A stretch of 64,000 nt of DNA from Halobacteriovorax sp. JY17 (GCF_002753895.1 NZ_NJER01000002.1:553989-617988), one strand, 5' to 3'. Counted from the first letter of the stretch, positions 1-11,237 are shown. A program made the numbers and translations. The notes: a model not told the origin generated them from the sequence alone.

Positions 1-122
1 GCACAAGGAATATTTATCCATCTTAAGAAAATTAACACAAAGTGTTAAGATTGTCAGACACTTTAACGAAAAGTTATTGAGAATTATATTGCGCGAAATA
101 TCTTTCATTTAAAGGATTAATT

Positions 123-3100
123 TTGAAGAATTTCTTATCACTATTTCTTTCTATCTGCGTTGCCTCCTGTGTGGGGACGGTAGATGACAAAAATTTAGAT
201 ACGACTAAGACAGCTATCTCCACAGAGAAGAAGCTAGATTTTAATGGTATTGTAGATGCTCAGGCAATTTCTGATTCTAGAGTTGCCGTATTCTTTAATG
301 CTGTTGCAGGTGACCCAGCTGATTTTTCTTACCAAATTGTTGTTAATAATTCTCAAAATCCAATTAATGTCAGAGGAGATAGTTTAGAAGTAAATTCAGC
401 AGGGCAATATACCTATATTGTAACAGATCTCTCTCCAGCAACTAAGTATGCATTCAATGTTAACGTAAGTGGTGCAGATGGTTCTAGTGGGGAAGGTTCA
501 CTAAATATTTATGCGACGACGTTTTCTAATAAGACGTGCGACTTTGAAGGGGTTTCTTCTGTTGATGTTCCTGCAGGTTCTGGAGGAAAAACATCCTTGG
601 TTGTACGCTGGGTCCCTGCGGTTACAAGATCTACAAGTGTGGTTTATAAGAATATTCAAGATCCTTATAAGTATGTCATTTATAAAATTGATGCTTATGG
701 AGGATCTGGAAATCTTTTTAATGACTCTTACAACAGTCCTGATAAAGAGGTTGTTGAAATTCCTGCAGGTGGAACAACAGAGTATCGTTTTCCTGGTCTC
801 GATTCTGGAAAGAAGTATTACTTTGGAGTTAGATGTCTTCATGAAGGATATAAATCAAATCCATCATTATTAGTTGAGAAGAACTTAAAAATTATTTCTC
901 AAACAACGAGGGATAATACAGCTATTTTTGATTGGCAACCAACAAGTGTGAATATTATTACTCCGAGTGGGAAAAATGGTGAGAAGAGTAGAATCTTTAC
1001 TTGGGAATCAGCGGCGGGTGATTTCTTTAATTATAGATTGTACTACCAAGGTTATACAACTGACCCTTCTCTTGTTCCTGATCCATTTACCGATGTAACT
1101 TTGGCCGACCCAGAATCAAAGATATATAGAACAATTAATGCTGAAGATGTTTCTTATGAATTGAATTTAACAGATGGAGATAAGTATAAGTATTATCATA
1201 TGAAGCTTATAGCATGTGCTACATCTCAGTGCTTAAGTGGTCAAAGAATTGGTATTGATTCGACTTATTTAATTACGAAGCAAATAATTCCTAAAATTGC
1301 TCCTTTTCAAGGGATCCAGAAAATAGAAAACCCAAAATCTGCTACGGCTGTTGATTCTATTTGGATTAAAGCTGAAGCGCCTGCGATGACGGAAGGACAT
1401 GCTCATAGGTTAAATCTTTATTGCTTAAAGGATGGTGCTGACAAGTCTACTAGGTTCTTAAAAAGAGCGGATGGAACTTTTGGAACTGGTGCTGACGATA
1501 GAGGAAGTTGTGCAGATCTTACAGTTGCTGGAACAGTTCCAGCAACAGAAGCTCAACTCTATGCCTTTACGGAGCTGGAGATTAGTGGAGCTAAAACGGA
1601 TGGAACAACTTATTGCTTAATGATGGTACCTGTTTTAGAAAATATAACACCAGCATATTACTATGAAGATATTGGTGGTGCCTCTATAAGATGTATTACA
1701 CCTGAAATTGTTACTCCAAAAATTTATGAGTTTGCAGGAAAAGATTCTTGTAGTCTCATTGGATCAAGTAGTTCTCAGTTGGATGTTAACTGGTCTCAGC
1801 CTGGGGGGGGGATTTATAGTGGATACTATGTTTACTATAAGGATGAAGAAGTAGGAACTAAGTTTAATTTTGCTGCAGCTCTTCAAGCACAAGAAGATGT
1901 AGACGATTCTGAATATTTTACACCAGTTGATATCGCAAACCGGACAACGTATACAAGTCGACTTTCTAATCTCATCCCAGGGCATTCTTATGAGATTGGA
2001 GTTCTGACATATGTTGATGTTGGTGGTGTAAAAAAGTTTTCAGAAGGAAACCTAAATACCTATTCTTGTACTGTTCCAATTCCTGAATACTCATTTCAAG
2101 AGTGGACAGGTGTAATGGCCCTCGGTCCTAAAACAAATGAGCTCTATCCAAAGAATATGAATGCATACTTTGTTCAAGAGTCATTAGATGCAATGAATAG
2201 ACCATTTGAAGTTTTAATGAAGGAGATAGGAACTCCTGCTGACTTTGATGAAGAAGCTGCCGATTCAACACCAACTTTTGGACTAGATAATGAATATGTA
2301 AAGACAGATCTCTACGGCAGTGCAAGTGAGTTCAATGGTACTTATGGTTCAACAACAAATTCTGAATTCATGAGTACTGCTTTAAAATATTCAAATACAG
2401 GGGTTATTAAATTCGCTTTTAAAGACGTCTTGATAAATATTGATGGAACAAGTGTAAATCTTTCCGATTATGCTATTAATACCATAGGACTTCCTGCTGC
2501 GAAGAAAGATAGAAAGTATGGTTATAAAATCTTAAGATCAGAAGATAATGGAACTTCTTGGGTTGATATTACGAAGGGGAATTTTGCATATCAGAATGCA
2601 ACGAATGAAGGACTTGTTGTCGCTTCAAATATTCCTAAGGTTAGGCCTCATGCGGGAGAGGATTTACCGGCTGGTAATGAATGGATTATTAACTTTACGG
2701 ACTATTCAGTAAAAGCTGAGAAATTATCATCGACTTATACTGAGAGAGCGAGAATCTATCAGTATAAAGTTGTTCCTATTTTTGATGGGAAAGAGTTAAC
2801 GATGGTATCATCTTCCAATAATCCTACTCATAATATTATTAAGATTACTCTTCCGCCGCCGAATATGGCACTTGTTCATAGATGGATGGCGAATAGAACT
2901 TGGTGTCGTGAGATCGGAAGAAATCCAAATACTGCTGAAGGTGTAAACTACTCTTGCTCTTATTCTGGGCTTGGCTCTCAGGGGGTAACTCTTCCATGGA
3001 GACTAGGACAGACTGTTATTGACTTGGGAGGAGATTTACTTGTTGATAGATTTGAGCTTGGTTGTGGATTTTCAAGAGGAGATACTACTCAAGATCAGTC

Positions 3101-5282
3101 TTTAAATAAGAGTTCGTTTTCAGGTTCTCAATTAGACTTTGAAGGATTGAATGATCTTACTAGTCCGAGTGAGTTTAAAGGTTGTTATTACGATGAAGGC
3201 AGTGCTGCCTCTGATAATAATTTAGCTTCTCAGTTTAGTCGAGAGAATGGTGGGCAAACAGGTTCGAGATATTCTCAAATGGTAAGAGGAGACTGTCTTG
3301 GTGACGGGAAGAATCTAGTTATTCCAAGAGAGTATTGTGATTCACCGATTAAATCTTTTGATGAAAACGTTTATTACCCAGGAAATGTTAATACGCCGGG
3401 AAGTTGTTCGACAGTTACTCATGCTGGAGATGGAGGAACAACCGCTTATAACTATGAAGAAAATAGTGTGCAGAGTCTATTTGCTTCAGTTTTCTATCAA
3501 CGTTCTAAATATTCTTCTAGGCACTATGGTTTAGTAAATCCTCATTATACAGCACCAGACAGTGCAAGACTTACCATAAATGGTGATGGGTTTATGAATA
3601 ACTGTATGATTAATCTCCCTTATATAAATGGATCTGGAAAGTATAGACCTAGATGGTTTGGTACTTCGGCCTTAATGTCGGGAGTTAGAAATTCAATCAC
3701 AGCTGTAAATAGTATTCTCTATAATAAAACGGTAGGTGAAGTTCTTGCGAATACAAATCTCTACAATTTATCTGATGTCGCCGCCCCTTCTCTTCCTGAG
3801 GGGATGAATTCAGATACTCCAATGGGAAGAGTCTTTTCAAGCAATGGGTCAGGGCTTCCTCCATTGGATGGAATGGATCAGGAGGATACTCATAACCTTT
3901 GCAGTACGTTTAATGTGGAAGTTGGGATAAAGGTTGGGAGTGACCCTTTTGCTTCCTTTGGGCAGAAAAAACCTAAGAGACTTTTAAGAAGAAAAGAATT
4001 TATTGCATCCTCTGCTTGGAGTGAATCCTTGGCCGCAAGAAATACTGCAAGTCCTTATAACGATGCGTCTAATGACGGTACAATTCTTCAAATTGAAGCT
4101 GAAGAATGCAATAGTAATTATAAAGGAGTCGATGCTGTTAGTGGTGGAGCTGACTATAATCAAATTGGAGAAGATATAAGGTCTAATTTTGGTTTTGTTG
4201 GAGCTACTTCGACTCGAGTACCACTTCTTACTGGAAGTGGTGTAAGTACGGGAGTAAATAGCAGTTCTGCAAAGTGTGTTAGTAAGTATGGAATTCAAGA
4301 TTTAGTTGGAAATGTTGTAGAAAGTGTAAGTGATCAACTCTTTTGTTTTACTGGTGAAAGAATAATGTTCAATAAGACAAGTGCTGGCTTAGGTTCAGGT
4401 GATGCAGAGTGGACAGAGTATCCAGGATCTAGTTTTATAGAAGAAAATGAGTTTAACTCTCTCTTTCAGACTCCTTTTCTCGATACGATAAATACTGGAA
4501 GGTGTTCAGTTAATGAAGAAGGTGCGTCGAGAGCTTATGATGCATTAATTCCTGGTTCAAGTATCATTAATTCTATATTTACTGAGATAGGTTCAACTAC
4601 AGTAAATCCTTTAGTTGTTCCAAAAGTAAAAAACTTTGATATTGAATCTCTTAATCAGGCAAGAAATGGAGATGGAAGCTTCTTAGACTTTGGAAATGAT
4701 AGACTAGGTCCTAATTTGTCTAATTCTAATAATTTAAGTTCCGGAGGATACTTTAGTCATCTGCTGGGGCTACCTCTCTCCTGCTCGGGGACAGCTTGTA
4801 ATGACTCTCTTGATAATGAAGTCATAAATATTGATGCAGCATTTGATACATCCGGAAGAACGCTCTCGTCAGTGAATGATGTTTCATTTGCAGATGGAAT
4901 GATTTACAAATTCTCTCTTGGGAATTCTAGATTTACTAATTCGGGTACATTAGATGTTAGTGTTGAGACTAGAACTTTTGACCCTGCGACTATGGAAGAT
5001 AATCAATCTTTTAATTATATTACAGACCTAGACTATAGTGGGGGAACTTGGACTGCAACAACTGCTGATGCAAAAGATAATGGAGGAGTTGTGGTGGCGA
5101 AGAGATCTCTTTTCTCAATTCCAAGAAGTGGAGCAGTACTCTCTATTCCTTCTGGCGGAAGCGTTTATGAGCAAAAAAGTGGTAGGTATACGGCAAATAT
5201 TAAAAGAGTTAGTGGAAATATTAAGAGAGTTCTAAGTTCTGGAATGGCCGGGAGATGCTCTATTTTAATCAATGAAAATTAA
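123..5282 (+). CDS. Giant lipoprotein with fibronectin-III-like repeats and FGE-like C-terminal region
   Basis: A 1719-aa protein starting at TTG, preceded by AAAGGA at a good distance; no nearby ATG is in frame. Residues 1-16 form a lipoprotein signal ending in lipobox VASC, so it is probably anchored in the outer membrane. Residues about 40-900 are a chain of beta-rich fibronectin-III-like modules (recurring patterns such as LSPATKYAFNVNV and LDSGKKYYFGVRC). The C-terminal half is cysteine-rich. It contains KRLLRRKEF (about residue 1284) and GIQDLVGNVVE (about 1390), resembling the RLPTEAEW and GNVWEW motifs of formylglycine-generating-enzyme (FGE/SUMF1) folds, but probably not catalytic. 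The start SCVGTVDDKN is nearly repeated in the lipoprotein at 11283, a paralogue. A run of nine G at 1803-1811 lies inside the gene. An adhesin or surface-complex role is inference. Confidence 0.85.
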   Translation: MKNFLSLFLSICVASCVGTVDDKNLDTTKTAISTEKKLDFNGIVDAQAISDSRVAVFFNAVAGDPADFSYQIVVNNSQNPINVRGDSLEVNSAGQYTYIVTDLSPATKYAFNVNVSGADGSSGEGSLNIYATTFSNKTCDFEGVSSVDVPAGSGGKTSLVVRWVPAVTRSTSVVYKNIQDPYKYVIYKIDAYGGSGNLFNDSYNSPDKEVVEIPAGGTTEYRFPGLDSGKKYYFGVRCLHEGYKSNPSLLVEKNLKIISQTTRDNTAIFDWQPTSVNIITPSGKNGEKSRIFTWESAAGDFFNYRLYYQGYTTDPSLVPDPFTDVTLADPESKIYRTINAEDVSYELNLTDGDKYKYYHMKLIACATSQCLSGQRIGIDSTYLITKQIIPKIAPFQGIQKIENPKSATAVDSIWIKAEAPAMTEGHAHRLNLYCLKDGADKSTRFLKRADGTFGTGADDRGSCADLTVAGTVPATEAQLYAFTELEISGAKTDGTTYCLMMVPVLENITPAYYYEDIGGASIRCITPEIVTPKIYEFAGKDSCSLIGSSSSQLDVNWSQPGGGIYSGYYVYYKDEEVGTKFNFAAALQAQEDVDDSEYFTPVDIANRTTYTSRLSNLIPGHSYEIGVLTYVDVGGVKKFSEGNLNTYSCTVPIPEYSFQEWTGVMALGPKTNELYPKNMNAYFVQESLDAMNRPFEVLMKEIGTPADFDEEAADSTPTFGLDNEYVKTDLYGSASEFNGTYGSTTNSEFMSTALKYSNTGVIKFAFKDVLINIDGTSVNLSDYAINTIGLPAAKKDRKYGYKILRSEDNGTSWVDITKGNFAYQNATNEGLVVASNIPKVRPHAGEDLPAGNEWIINFTDYSVKAEKLSSTYTERARIYQYKVVPIFDGKELTMVSSSNNPTHNIIKITLPPPNMALVHRWMANRTWCREIGRNPNTAEGVNYSCSYSGLGSQGVTLPWRLGQTVIDLGGDLLVDRFELGCGFSRGDTTQDQSLNKSSFSGSQLDFEGLNDLTSPSEFKGCYYDEGSAASDNNLASQFSRENGGQTGSRYSQMVRGDCLGDGKNLVIPREYCDSPIKSFDENVYYPGNVNTPGSCSTVTHAGDGGTTAYNYEENSVQSLFASVFYQRSKYSSRHYGLVNPHYTAPDSARLTINGDGFMNNCMINLPYINGSGKYRPRWFGTSALMSGVRNSITAVNSILYNKTVGEVLANTNLYNLSDVAAPSLPEGMNSDTPMGRVFSSNGSGLPPLDGMDQEDTHNLCSTFNVEVGIKVGSDPFASFGQKKPKRLLRRKEFIASSAWSESLAARNTASPYNDASNDGTILQIEAEECNSNYKGVDAVSGGADYNQIGEDIRSNFGFVGATSTRVPLLTGSGVSTGVNSSSAKCVSKYGIQDLVGNVVESVSDQLFCFTGERIMFNKTSAGLGSGDAEWTEYPGSSFIEENEFNSLFQTPFLDTINTGRCSVNEEGASRAYDALIPGSSIINSIFTEIGSTTVNPLVVPKVKNFDIESLNQARNGDGSFLDFGNDRLGPNLSNSNNLSSGGYFSHLLGLPLSCSGTACNDSLDNEVINIDAAFDTSGRTLSSVNDVSFADGMIYKFSLGNSRFTNSGTLDVSVETRTFDPATMEDNQSFNYITDLDYSGGTWTATTADAKDNGGVVVAKRSLFSIPRSGAVLSIPSGGSVYEQKSGRYTANIKRVSGNIKRVLSSGMAGRCSILINEN
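1803..1811 (+). repeat. Homopolymeric G9 tract inside the lipoprotein gene
   Basis: Nine consecutive G encode three glycines (about residues 561-563) of the 1719-aa lipoprotein. The genome is AT-rich and I noticed no other G run this long. Long G tracts in surface-protein genes are classic slippage sites for phase variation; a change of one base would truncate the protein here. Confidence 0.9.
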
Positions 5283-5320
5283 ATAAAAAATTAAATAAAG
5301 AATTAAATTGGACGTTAGTG

Positions 5321-8300
5321 ATGAAATTCTTAAATTTTAAAATTTTTAAAAAGCAAAGCTTTCTATTGCAGATTCTTTGCCTCTTTGTTTTGGTTTCCTG
5401 TAATGGAGCAGGTGAATCTGGCGATGGGGTGACTATTCGCACCGGTGAAATCTTTAATAAAGCGAAGGTTTCGGTTGATAAACCTCTTGAGATTGGAGAT
5501 ATTATCACCGGTAGTGAAGCTGTTAAATATCTTATTACAATTAGAAACGATTCAAATTTTGAGTACACAGATATTGGTGTTGATTTTAAAGTCAATGGAG
5601 ATGGCTTTAGTTATAGTAAAGACGAAGAAGGAGCCGATAATGGATTTCCTGGATACGGTGGAACATGTGGTAAGAAACTTTCTAGTAAATCAACCTGCTT
5701 AATTCGTTTAGAGTACTCTCCTCTTAGATCAGGTGAATTTGAATTTCCTTTCGTTGTAACATTCAAAAACCTTGTTGATGTTGAAAAGTATGACTTTAAA
5801 ATCACTGCCACAGCAGGACTTCCTGCAAACTTAGTTTTTGAATCAGGGACAACTGTAAATAGTCTTGGACCAACAGAGCAGACGGATTCAAGTGTGAGAT
5901 CAGCGCTCTTTATCGTAAAAAACACCGGTGGTTTAAGTGCTAAGAATATTAGTATTGAACTTATTGAGGATATTCCAAACTCAGAGAAGGGATACTCTCT
6001 AAATAATATAGACTGTCCTGATTACATGGGACCATCTGAGAGCTGTCAGGTTAGGGTAGACTTTTCTCCTAAAAATAATGGAGATAATGATGCTCCCGTT
6101 GACTATAGTTCAAATTTAAAGTTTAGCTATAACAATGAGCCCAATAGTGCACGAGTGGCATATCTAAATGCTTACTTCTCTGCCCTTTCAACTAAAATCC
6201 AGGGAGTGTTAACTGCTCCAGCGAGTATAAAGAATGTCTCATATTTAGATAAAGATGGTTATGCTGAAATTACTGTAGGTAAAACATTAACTAATACTTT
6301 CAAAGTGACCAATACAGGATATAAAAAAGCTCAAGTTAGAGAGATTCTGATTTATGATAAGGACGCTAATAACGACTACTCAGATGATTTATTGCTCGCA
6401 AGATGCCTGTTAGATTCGGGAACATTTAAATGCTTTAATCCTGACTTCTCTGGAGGACAAGTTGAAATATCTAAGACTGATGATAAATTTCCTTGGGAGA
6501 TATTAGATACGAACAACTGTCTTGGTGGAGAGATTGCTGGACCTCCTCCGGGGGCGACCCTTGGAGGGTCGTGTATTTTTGACTTAAAATTTCACCCATC
6601 TGTAATGACTTACTATGATAAAGAGTTAGTTAGTGGGAATATGGAATATAATAAAACAGTTTCAGCTGAGAATTTAAAACTTAAAACTAGTTATGAAAAT
6701 ATTAGACTTGAGTTTCTCTATGATAGTTACTGGAAGTCTTTTGTTTGTGATGATATGAGTACTTACTTAACACCTTCTAAAAGCCTTTCATGTGTAAATG
6801 ATAAAGACATGTTTAAGGTTTCAGCTGTAACTCAGTCTGCAGGACTTTTGGGGATTAAGAATAATGAGCTTGCTTATGGATTAGAAAAATTAACATTTTT
6901 TGAAACAGATAGAATAAACCCAATAGAAGTCGAAGATAATTATTATTTCTATGATATTGGAAGGAGAGCCTTAATTCTTGATGAAGACTACTTCACGAAA
7001 ATTTCTTTCTTAGTAGAAAATAAAGGCTCAACAGGACTTAGGGTTACTAAGGTTTATATGTATGATGAATCTAATAATGAAATAGCTCTCCTCGCTGACA
7101 ATTCTTATAATAATTTAGGAAGCTATTTTAAGAATGTAAAAACTTCCTGTAATAAAGACCTTGTCATGGCCTTAGGCGAAACTTGCCAGTTTTCTGCTGA
7201 TTTTGTTCCTCTCTATATAAATGAACCGGGATTTGATTATACAAGTTATTTCTATGATGACGGAAAAAACTATCGTTCTATTTTCTTTGAGTATGAGGAT
7301 GGAACTTGTATCGAAGATAAGGGCGATGGAGCAGGTTATGTAGACGATGCAAATCATGATTATTGTTCTGAGGAAAAGTCTGGCGTCAAGAGAACGAAGA
7401 GAAGTATAGAGTTTAGAGTAAAAGGAACTCTTATTCAAAAGGGAATGCTTGCTTTTTCTAAAGATGCCTCAGCTGTTAATGCAAACCTTATGCATTATGA
7501 CTTTGCTGAAGATGGGGTAAGAATCGGAAAGAATCCGAATCGTGTTGTCGTGGGGGATAGTACAAAATACCATGAAGTTAAAATAACAAATGTAGGAACA
7601 GGTCCTATTCCATATATTAAATTTAAGCAATTTAATCCTCTCTTTCCAAATGATGAAGAAACATATCTTCTAAAGCAAACCGACGAAAGGTTTCCTTATG
7701 AATTGGTAAGTATGCCTCCAGGTCCTAAGAAGGATTGCTTGACAATATTTGATAAGAGGAATTTTAGTGTCGAAACACTTGATGGAAGCAGTAACCCGAC
7801 ATCTTATTTATTTGATACCTTCTTGTATATGAAAGAAGGGGGAGCGATACCTGCAAGAAATCAAGGGGCTGATATAAGTTTAATTAGTGACATTCAAAAT
7901 CTTACTAATTCAACCCATCTTAATTCTGGAGAATCCTGTTATCTTAGAATTCATCTTTCGCAGAAGGAGGAGGCAAGAAGAGTTCAAATTGACCCTGATG
8001 CAACAGAGACTTTGCTTTTTAGGCTAGAGAAGGAAAAAGCTTCGGGTATTAATCCTGCCGTAAAGGCGTACGACTTAAAAGACTTCTCCCCTTGGGGCGT
8101 TGGGTGGGCACCCAGTGAACTTTCGTTTGAGTACTTTAATGGAGATTCATCTGCGCCTAATGATGAGCAAACAGTGGTGGGATTAGGGTCTTTAGAGACA
8201 ATTACTGGGCCAGAGGGAAATGATAACTATAAAGTGCATGTTAATTATACTTCAAAGGGTGAAATAAGACCTCTGAGCGTAGGGCCTTTTCAAAGTGCAG

Positions 8301-11233
8301 TTATGTATAGGCCAGACTACTATATTACAGAAGTTCCATATGACTCATCTTTCTTTAGTCCCGAGCCAGCCGATTATGAGAATTTGGCGCAACTTGATAA
8401 TAATGCTTTTGGGCTAGACTTTATAGATGAGCTCTTCATTTTCTTCCAATTTAATTCAGCATCTCCTCTTGATAGAGATTCAAATGTTATAAAAAGGTTT
8501 CCTAATATAAAGAATAAAGCTAAGTCATTAAAGCTTAGTAATCAGGATGGAGATGGAACTCCACATTTTGAGTACTATGTGCATTTTGGAACTTTTGAAG
8601 CAGGGAGTACTCATAGCGGGTTGAATCTAGCTCTTAGCTCTCGTGGTTTATTAACGGGTGTATCAATAGATTATGATAGTGATGCTGGAACTCTCGATGA
8701 TCCTAGTTGTGGAATTTCTGAAGTTTCGCCACTGAACAGTACTCTTAATGAGTTCACTTATACTCCGAATTTTTCTGCAGGAGATGTTTCTATTTGCGTA
8801 AGAGTCTTAAAGATTTCCTATGAAAATGGAGTGATTCTTCCAAATCTTTCAAAAGAAGTTGAAACTTACAAGGTTATGTTAGTGGCTGAATCAAGAAGAA
8901 ATAGTTCTGTCCCGAACACTGCATTTAAGTATAGGGATTATAATGCAGATGGAACAGAGATACTTCCTGAGTCTTGGGCTCCATTTACTGTAGGAATGAA
9001 TAATGATTCTTCTCTTGCTGCAGATTTGAATTTTGTTTCAATTGTAGAAACTGAAGAAGCTCCAGGGACAAAGGGTCTTTTTTACGCAAAGAAAAAAATA
9101 GAAATAGAAAATTTGGCGGGAAGTGCAGACTTAAGAAATATTAGAATTTATTTAAAAGATAAGATTGGGCCTGAGGATTATGGTGCATATGTTATGACAG
9201 ATTCTACTGTTGTAAATAATGGGCTAAAAATTGAAAATGGTAATAATTGTACAGGTGGTGGAGTTATTTTATCGGCTGGAGGGAAGTGTAGCTTTGATGT
9301 CACTTATAATCCGACAGGAGCTTCTGGAAGTACTGCGGACTTCTTCTTGGTAATAGCTTATGACCTATTTTCTGGAACAGAAAATGGTCTTCCTGTAACT
9401 CAAAGGGTTGAGAAAATTGTAAACTTAGAGCTAGCAGCAAATTTTCCTGCTCATGCAAGTGCTGTGGCCTCCGCGGATTATGAAGTTCAAACTGCTGCCA
9501 ATGGGGTAGACCAAACAATAAAGGTTGATTATGGTAATATTCAATTAACTTCTTTCGAAGCCACTAAAATCTCTTCTGCTAAAAGTATATTTATTAAAAA
9601 CACAAAGAGTTTAAATGCTTCATTATGCAGACAATGGCAAATTTATCAATATGATGATTTTAGTATTAATGCAGATGTTTCAGGTTATCTCCAAAATAAA
9701 AAGACTTTTGTTAATGGTATTTCAGAGTTATCAGCTCCAGGAGATTATTCTGTTGATACTAATAGAGGCTATATTTATACAAAAGATATTGTAGGAGGCG
9801 GAGATATTGTAGATATTAGTGTCACTTATAAAGACGAGCCGGCTCGGAATATAACCTTTATTACAGGTGAAAATAAGCATAATATCTCTTTCGATAATAC
9901 GAAGTGCCTTCCGGTTCTTTCTGATGATTATGCTATTATTCTTGATACAAGTAAGATGAGGATTGAAGCTCATAAATCTTGCTTGTATGGAAGTGCGACT
10001 CCAAATGAAACAAATATAACTTTAGGTTTTCCACAGAATTTTACTTGTGAGTTGCGAACCTACTATAAGGCTGATTTTAGAGATATTTATTTCTCTGAGA
10101 GAAATCAAAAATACGGTTATGAGATTCGTTCAAATATGGAAGGTCAGTGCGAAGCTATTCAGTACTTTTCCTATAATAGGGAAATAAAAAGTTCAAAGGA
10201 TATTGAAATATGCTCTAATGCATTTGTTTATCCCGAAGTTAATCTAACGGCTAATGGTGCAAATAATTGGATTAATATTGAGTCTGAAAATATTGGAGGA
10301 TCTTTAAAAATTAAATTAAAAGTGGAAGAAGCATCATATGATCCAGGTACTGTTTGGGGGCCAATTACAAGTTATGCTCTTTATATTAAGCCAAAGGCAA
10401 GTACTTTAGAAAAAATTTATAAGAATGAATTTCAAACAATTACGACAACTGAAATAAAAGATGCTAGTAATATCTCATACTTTAAAGTTTTAGAGCCAAC
10501 GTATGATACTCCTGGTTATTTAACCGCGGAAATCACAAGTCTTCCTGATGGTAGTCCGTTAATTCCTGGGTTCTATTATCAATTTAGAGTTTTTTCTATT
10601 CGAGAATTAAATGGAGTGAAGTATCTATCTGATATGGGTTATGATGTTATTGATATTTTAGTTCCACCATCTAGTACATTCTACGATTTTGCAAACAAGA
10701 GACTGGTAGATACCGAACCAGTAAAAGATATTTCCGGAAGTGTGTACGAAACGTATACTCGTTCAGATGCTATTGCTAAGTGTGCTTCAACTAAGTATAC
10801 ACTTACAAAAAATGGTCTACCTTCAGTTGTAAATAAGAAATTATTCACTTCATCAGAAATTAAACTTATAAAAGAAAATGCTGAATTAGCTAATGATTAT
10901 AATTATTGGGAGTTTGCTCACTGGTTGGGAGATAGTAAGAGAGATATTGAGACCATTTGGAACTCCCATACTTTAGACCCGTTTGACTCTAGTGTCTTTT
11001 CTTATTCTGGCTGTATTGGTCCATTTGATGGAATTTGTGGACAGAGATCATATTTACCGACAGATCCGACTCCTGAACCTGCCAATTTAATGTATAACCG
11101 TGCGTGTGGAGATGATTCTGAATGCAATAAGCTCTATTCAATATATGGTGCTATTGAGTTATTGAATCAAGATTTCTATACCTATGACGACTCGCTGGAG
11201 CTCAATGCAAGATGCTGGGCAACATTACCTTAG
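5321..11233 (+). CDS. Giant lipoprotein with ASH/HYDIN-like repeats
   Basis: A 1970-aa protein. ATG at 5321 is preferred over the adjacent GTG at 5318; the ribosome site is weak. A hydrophobic signal ends in lipobox LVSC. Several modules carry the ASPM-SPD2-HYDIN pattern, in which a cysteine precedes a beta strand ending in F(S/H)P or YNP (for example SESCQVRVDFSP and GKCSFDVTYNP). These immunoglobulin-like folds serve in protein-protein or matrix contacts. The last ~200 residues are cysteine-rich and resemble the end of the first lipoprotein in style (KLFTSSEIKLIKE, final RCWATLP). It lies 38 bp after the first lipoprotein gene, probably in the same transcript. An extracellular structural or host-contact role is inferred; I recognise no enzyme motif. 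Confidence 0.85.
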   Translation: MKFLNFKIFKKQSFLLQILCLFVLVSCNGAGESGDGVTIRTGEIFNKAKVSVDKPLEIGDIITGSEAVKYLITIRNDSNFEYTDIGVDFKVNGDGFSYSKDEEGADNGFPGYGGTCGKKLSSKSTCLIRLEYSPLRSGEFEFPFVVTFKNLVDVEKYDFKITATAGLPANLVFESGTTVNSLGPTEQTDSSVRSALFIVKNTGGLSAKNISIELIEDIPNSEKGYSLNNIDCPDYMGPSESCQVRVDFSPKNNGDNDAPVDYSSNLKFSYNNEPNSARVAYLNAYFSALSTKIQGVLTAPASIKNVSYLDKDGYAEITVGKTLTNTFKVTNTGYKKAQVREILIYDKDANNDYSDDLLLARCLLDSGTFKCFNPDFSGGQVEISKTDDKFPWEILDTNNCLGGEIAGPPPGATLGGSCIFDLKFHPSVMTYYDKELVSGNMEYNKTVSAENLKLKTSYENIRLEFLYDSYWKSFVCDDMSTYLTPSKSLSCVNDKDMFKVSAVTQSAGLLGIKNNELAYGLEKLTFFETDRINPIEVEDNYYFYDIGRRALILDEDYFTKISFLVENKGSTGLRVTKVYMYDESNNEIALLADNSYNNLGSYFKNVKTSCNKDLVMALGETCQFSADFVPLYINEPGFDYTSYFYDDGKNYRSIFFEYEDGTCIEDKGDGAGYVDDANHDYCSEEKSGVKRTKRSIEFRVKGTLIQKGMLAFSKDASAVNANLMHYDFAEDGVRIGKNPNRVVVGDSTKYHEVKITNVGTGPIPYIKFKQFNPLFPNDEETYLLKQTDERFPYELVSMPPGPKKDCLTIFDKRNFSVETLDGSSNPTSYLFDTFLYMKEGGAIPARNQGADISLISDIQNLTNSTHLNSGESCYLRIHLSQKEEARRVQIDPDATETLLFRLEKEKASGINPAVKAYDLKDFSPWGVGWAPSELSFEYFNGDSSAPNDEQTVVGLGSLETITGPEGNDNYKVHVNYTSKGEIRPLSVGPFQSAVMYRPDYYITEVPYDSSFFSPEPADYENLAQLDNNAFGLDFIDELFIFFQFNSASPLDRDSNVIKRFPNIKNKAKSLKLSNQDGDGTPHFEYYVHFGTFEAGSTHSGLNLALSSRGLLTGVSIDYDSDAGTLDDPSCGISEVSPLNSTLNEFTYTPNFSAGDVSICVRVLKISYENGVILPNLSKEVETYKVMLVAESRRNSSVPNTAFKYRDYNADGTEILPESWAPFTVGMNNDSSLAADLNFVSIVETEEAPGTKGLFYAKKKIEIENLAGSADLRNIRIYLKDKIGPEDYGAYVMTDSTVVNNGLKIENGNNCTGGGVILSAGGKCSFDVTYNPTGASGSTADFFLVIAYDLFSGTENGLPVTQRVEKIVNLELAANFPAHASAVASADYEVQTAANGVDQTIKVDYGNIQLTSFEATKISSAKSIFIKNTKSLNASLCRQWQIYQYDDFSINADVSGYLQNKKTFVNGISELSAPGDYSVDTNRGYIYTKDIVGGGDIVDISVTYKDEPARNITFITGENKHNISFDNTKCLPVLSDDYAIILDTSKMRIEAHKSCLYGSATPNETNITLGFPQNFTCELRTYYKADFRDIYFSERNQKYGYEIRSNMEGQCEAIQYFSYNREIKSSKDIEICSNAFVYPEVNLTANGANNWINIESENIGGSLKIKLKVEEASYDPGTVWGPITSYALYIKPKASTLEKIYKNEFQTITTTEIKDASNISYFKVLEPTYDTPGYLTAEITSLPDGSPLIPGFYYQFRVFSIRELNGVKYLSDMGYDVIDILVPPSSTFYDFANKRLVDTEPVKDISGSVYETYTRSDAIAKCASTKYTLTKNGLPSVVNKKLFTSSEIKLIKENAELANDYNYWEFAHWLGDSKRDIETIWNSHTLDPFDSSVFSYSGCIGPFDGICGQRSYLPTDPTPEPANLMYNRACGDDSECNKLYSIYGAIELLNQDFYTYDDSLELNARCWATLP

Positions 11234-11237
11234 GTGT

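Noticed and set aside
1..122. Sigma-28 promoter before the first lipoprotein gene
   Set aside because: The closest match (GCGCGAAA at 91-98) lacks the conserved CCGAT core and a well-spaced -35.
501..873. Open frames on both strands inside the first lipoprotein gene
   Set aside because: Low-complexity shadow frames of a long coding sequence with a clear signal peptide and modular structure.
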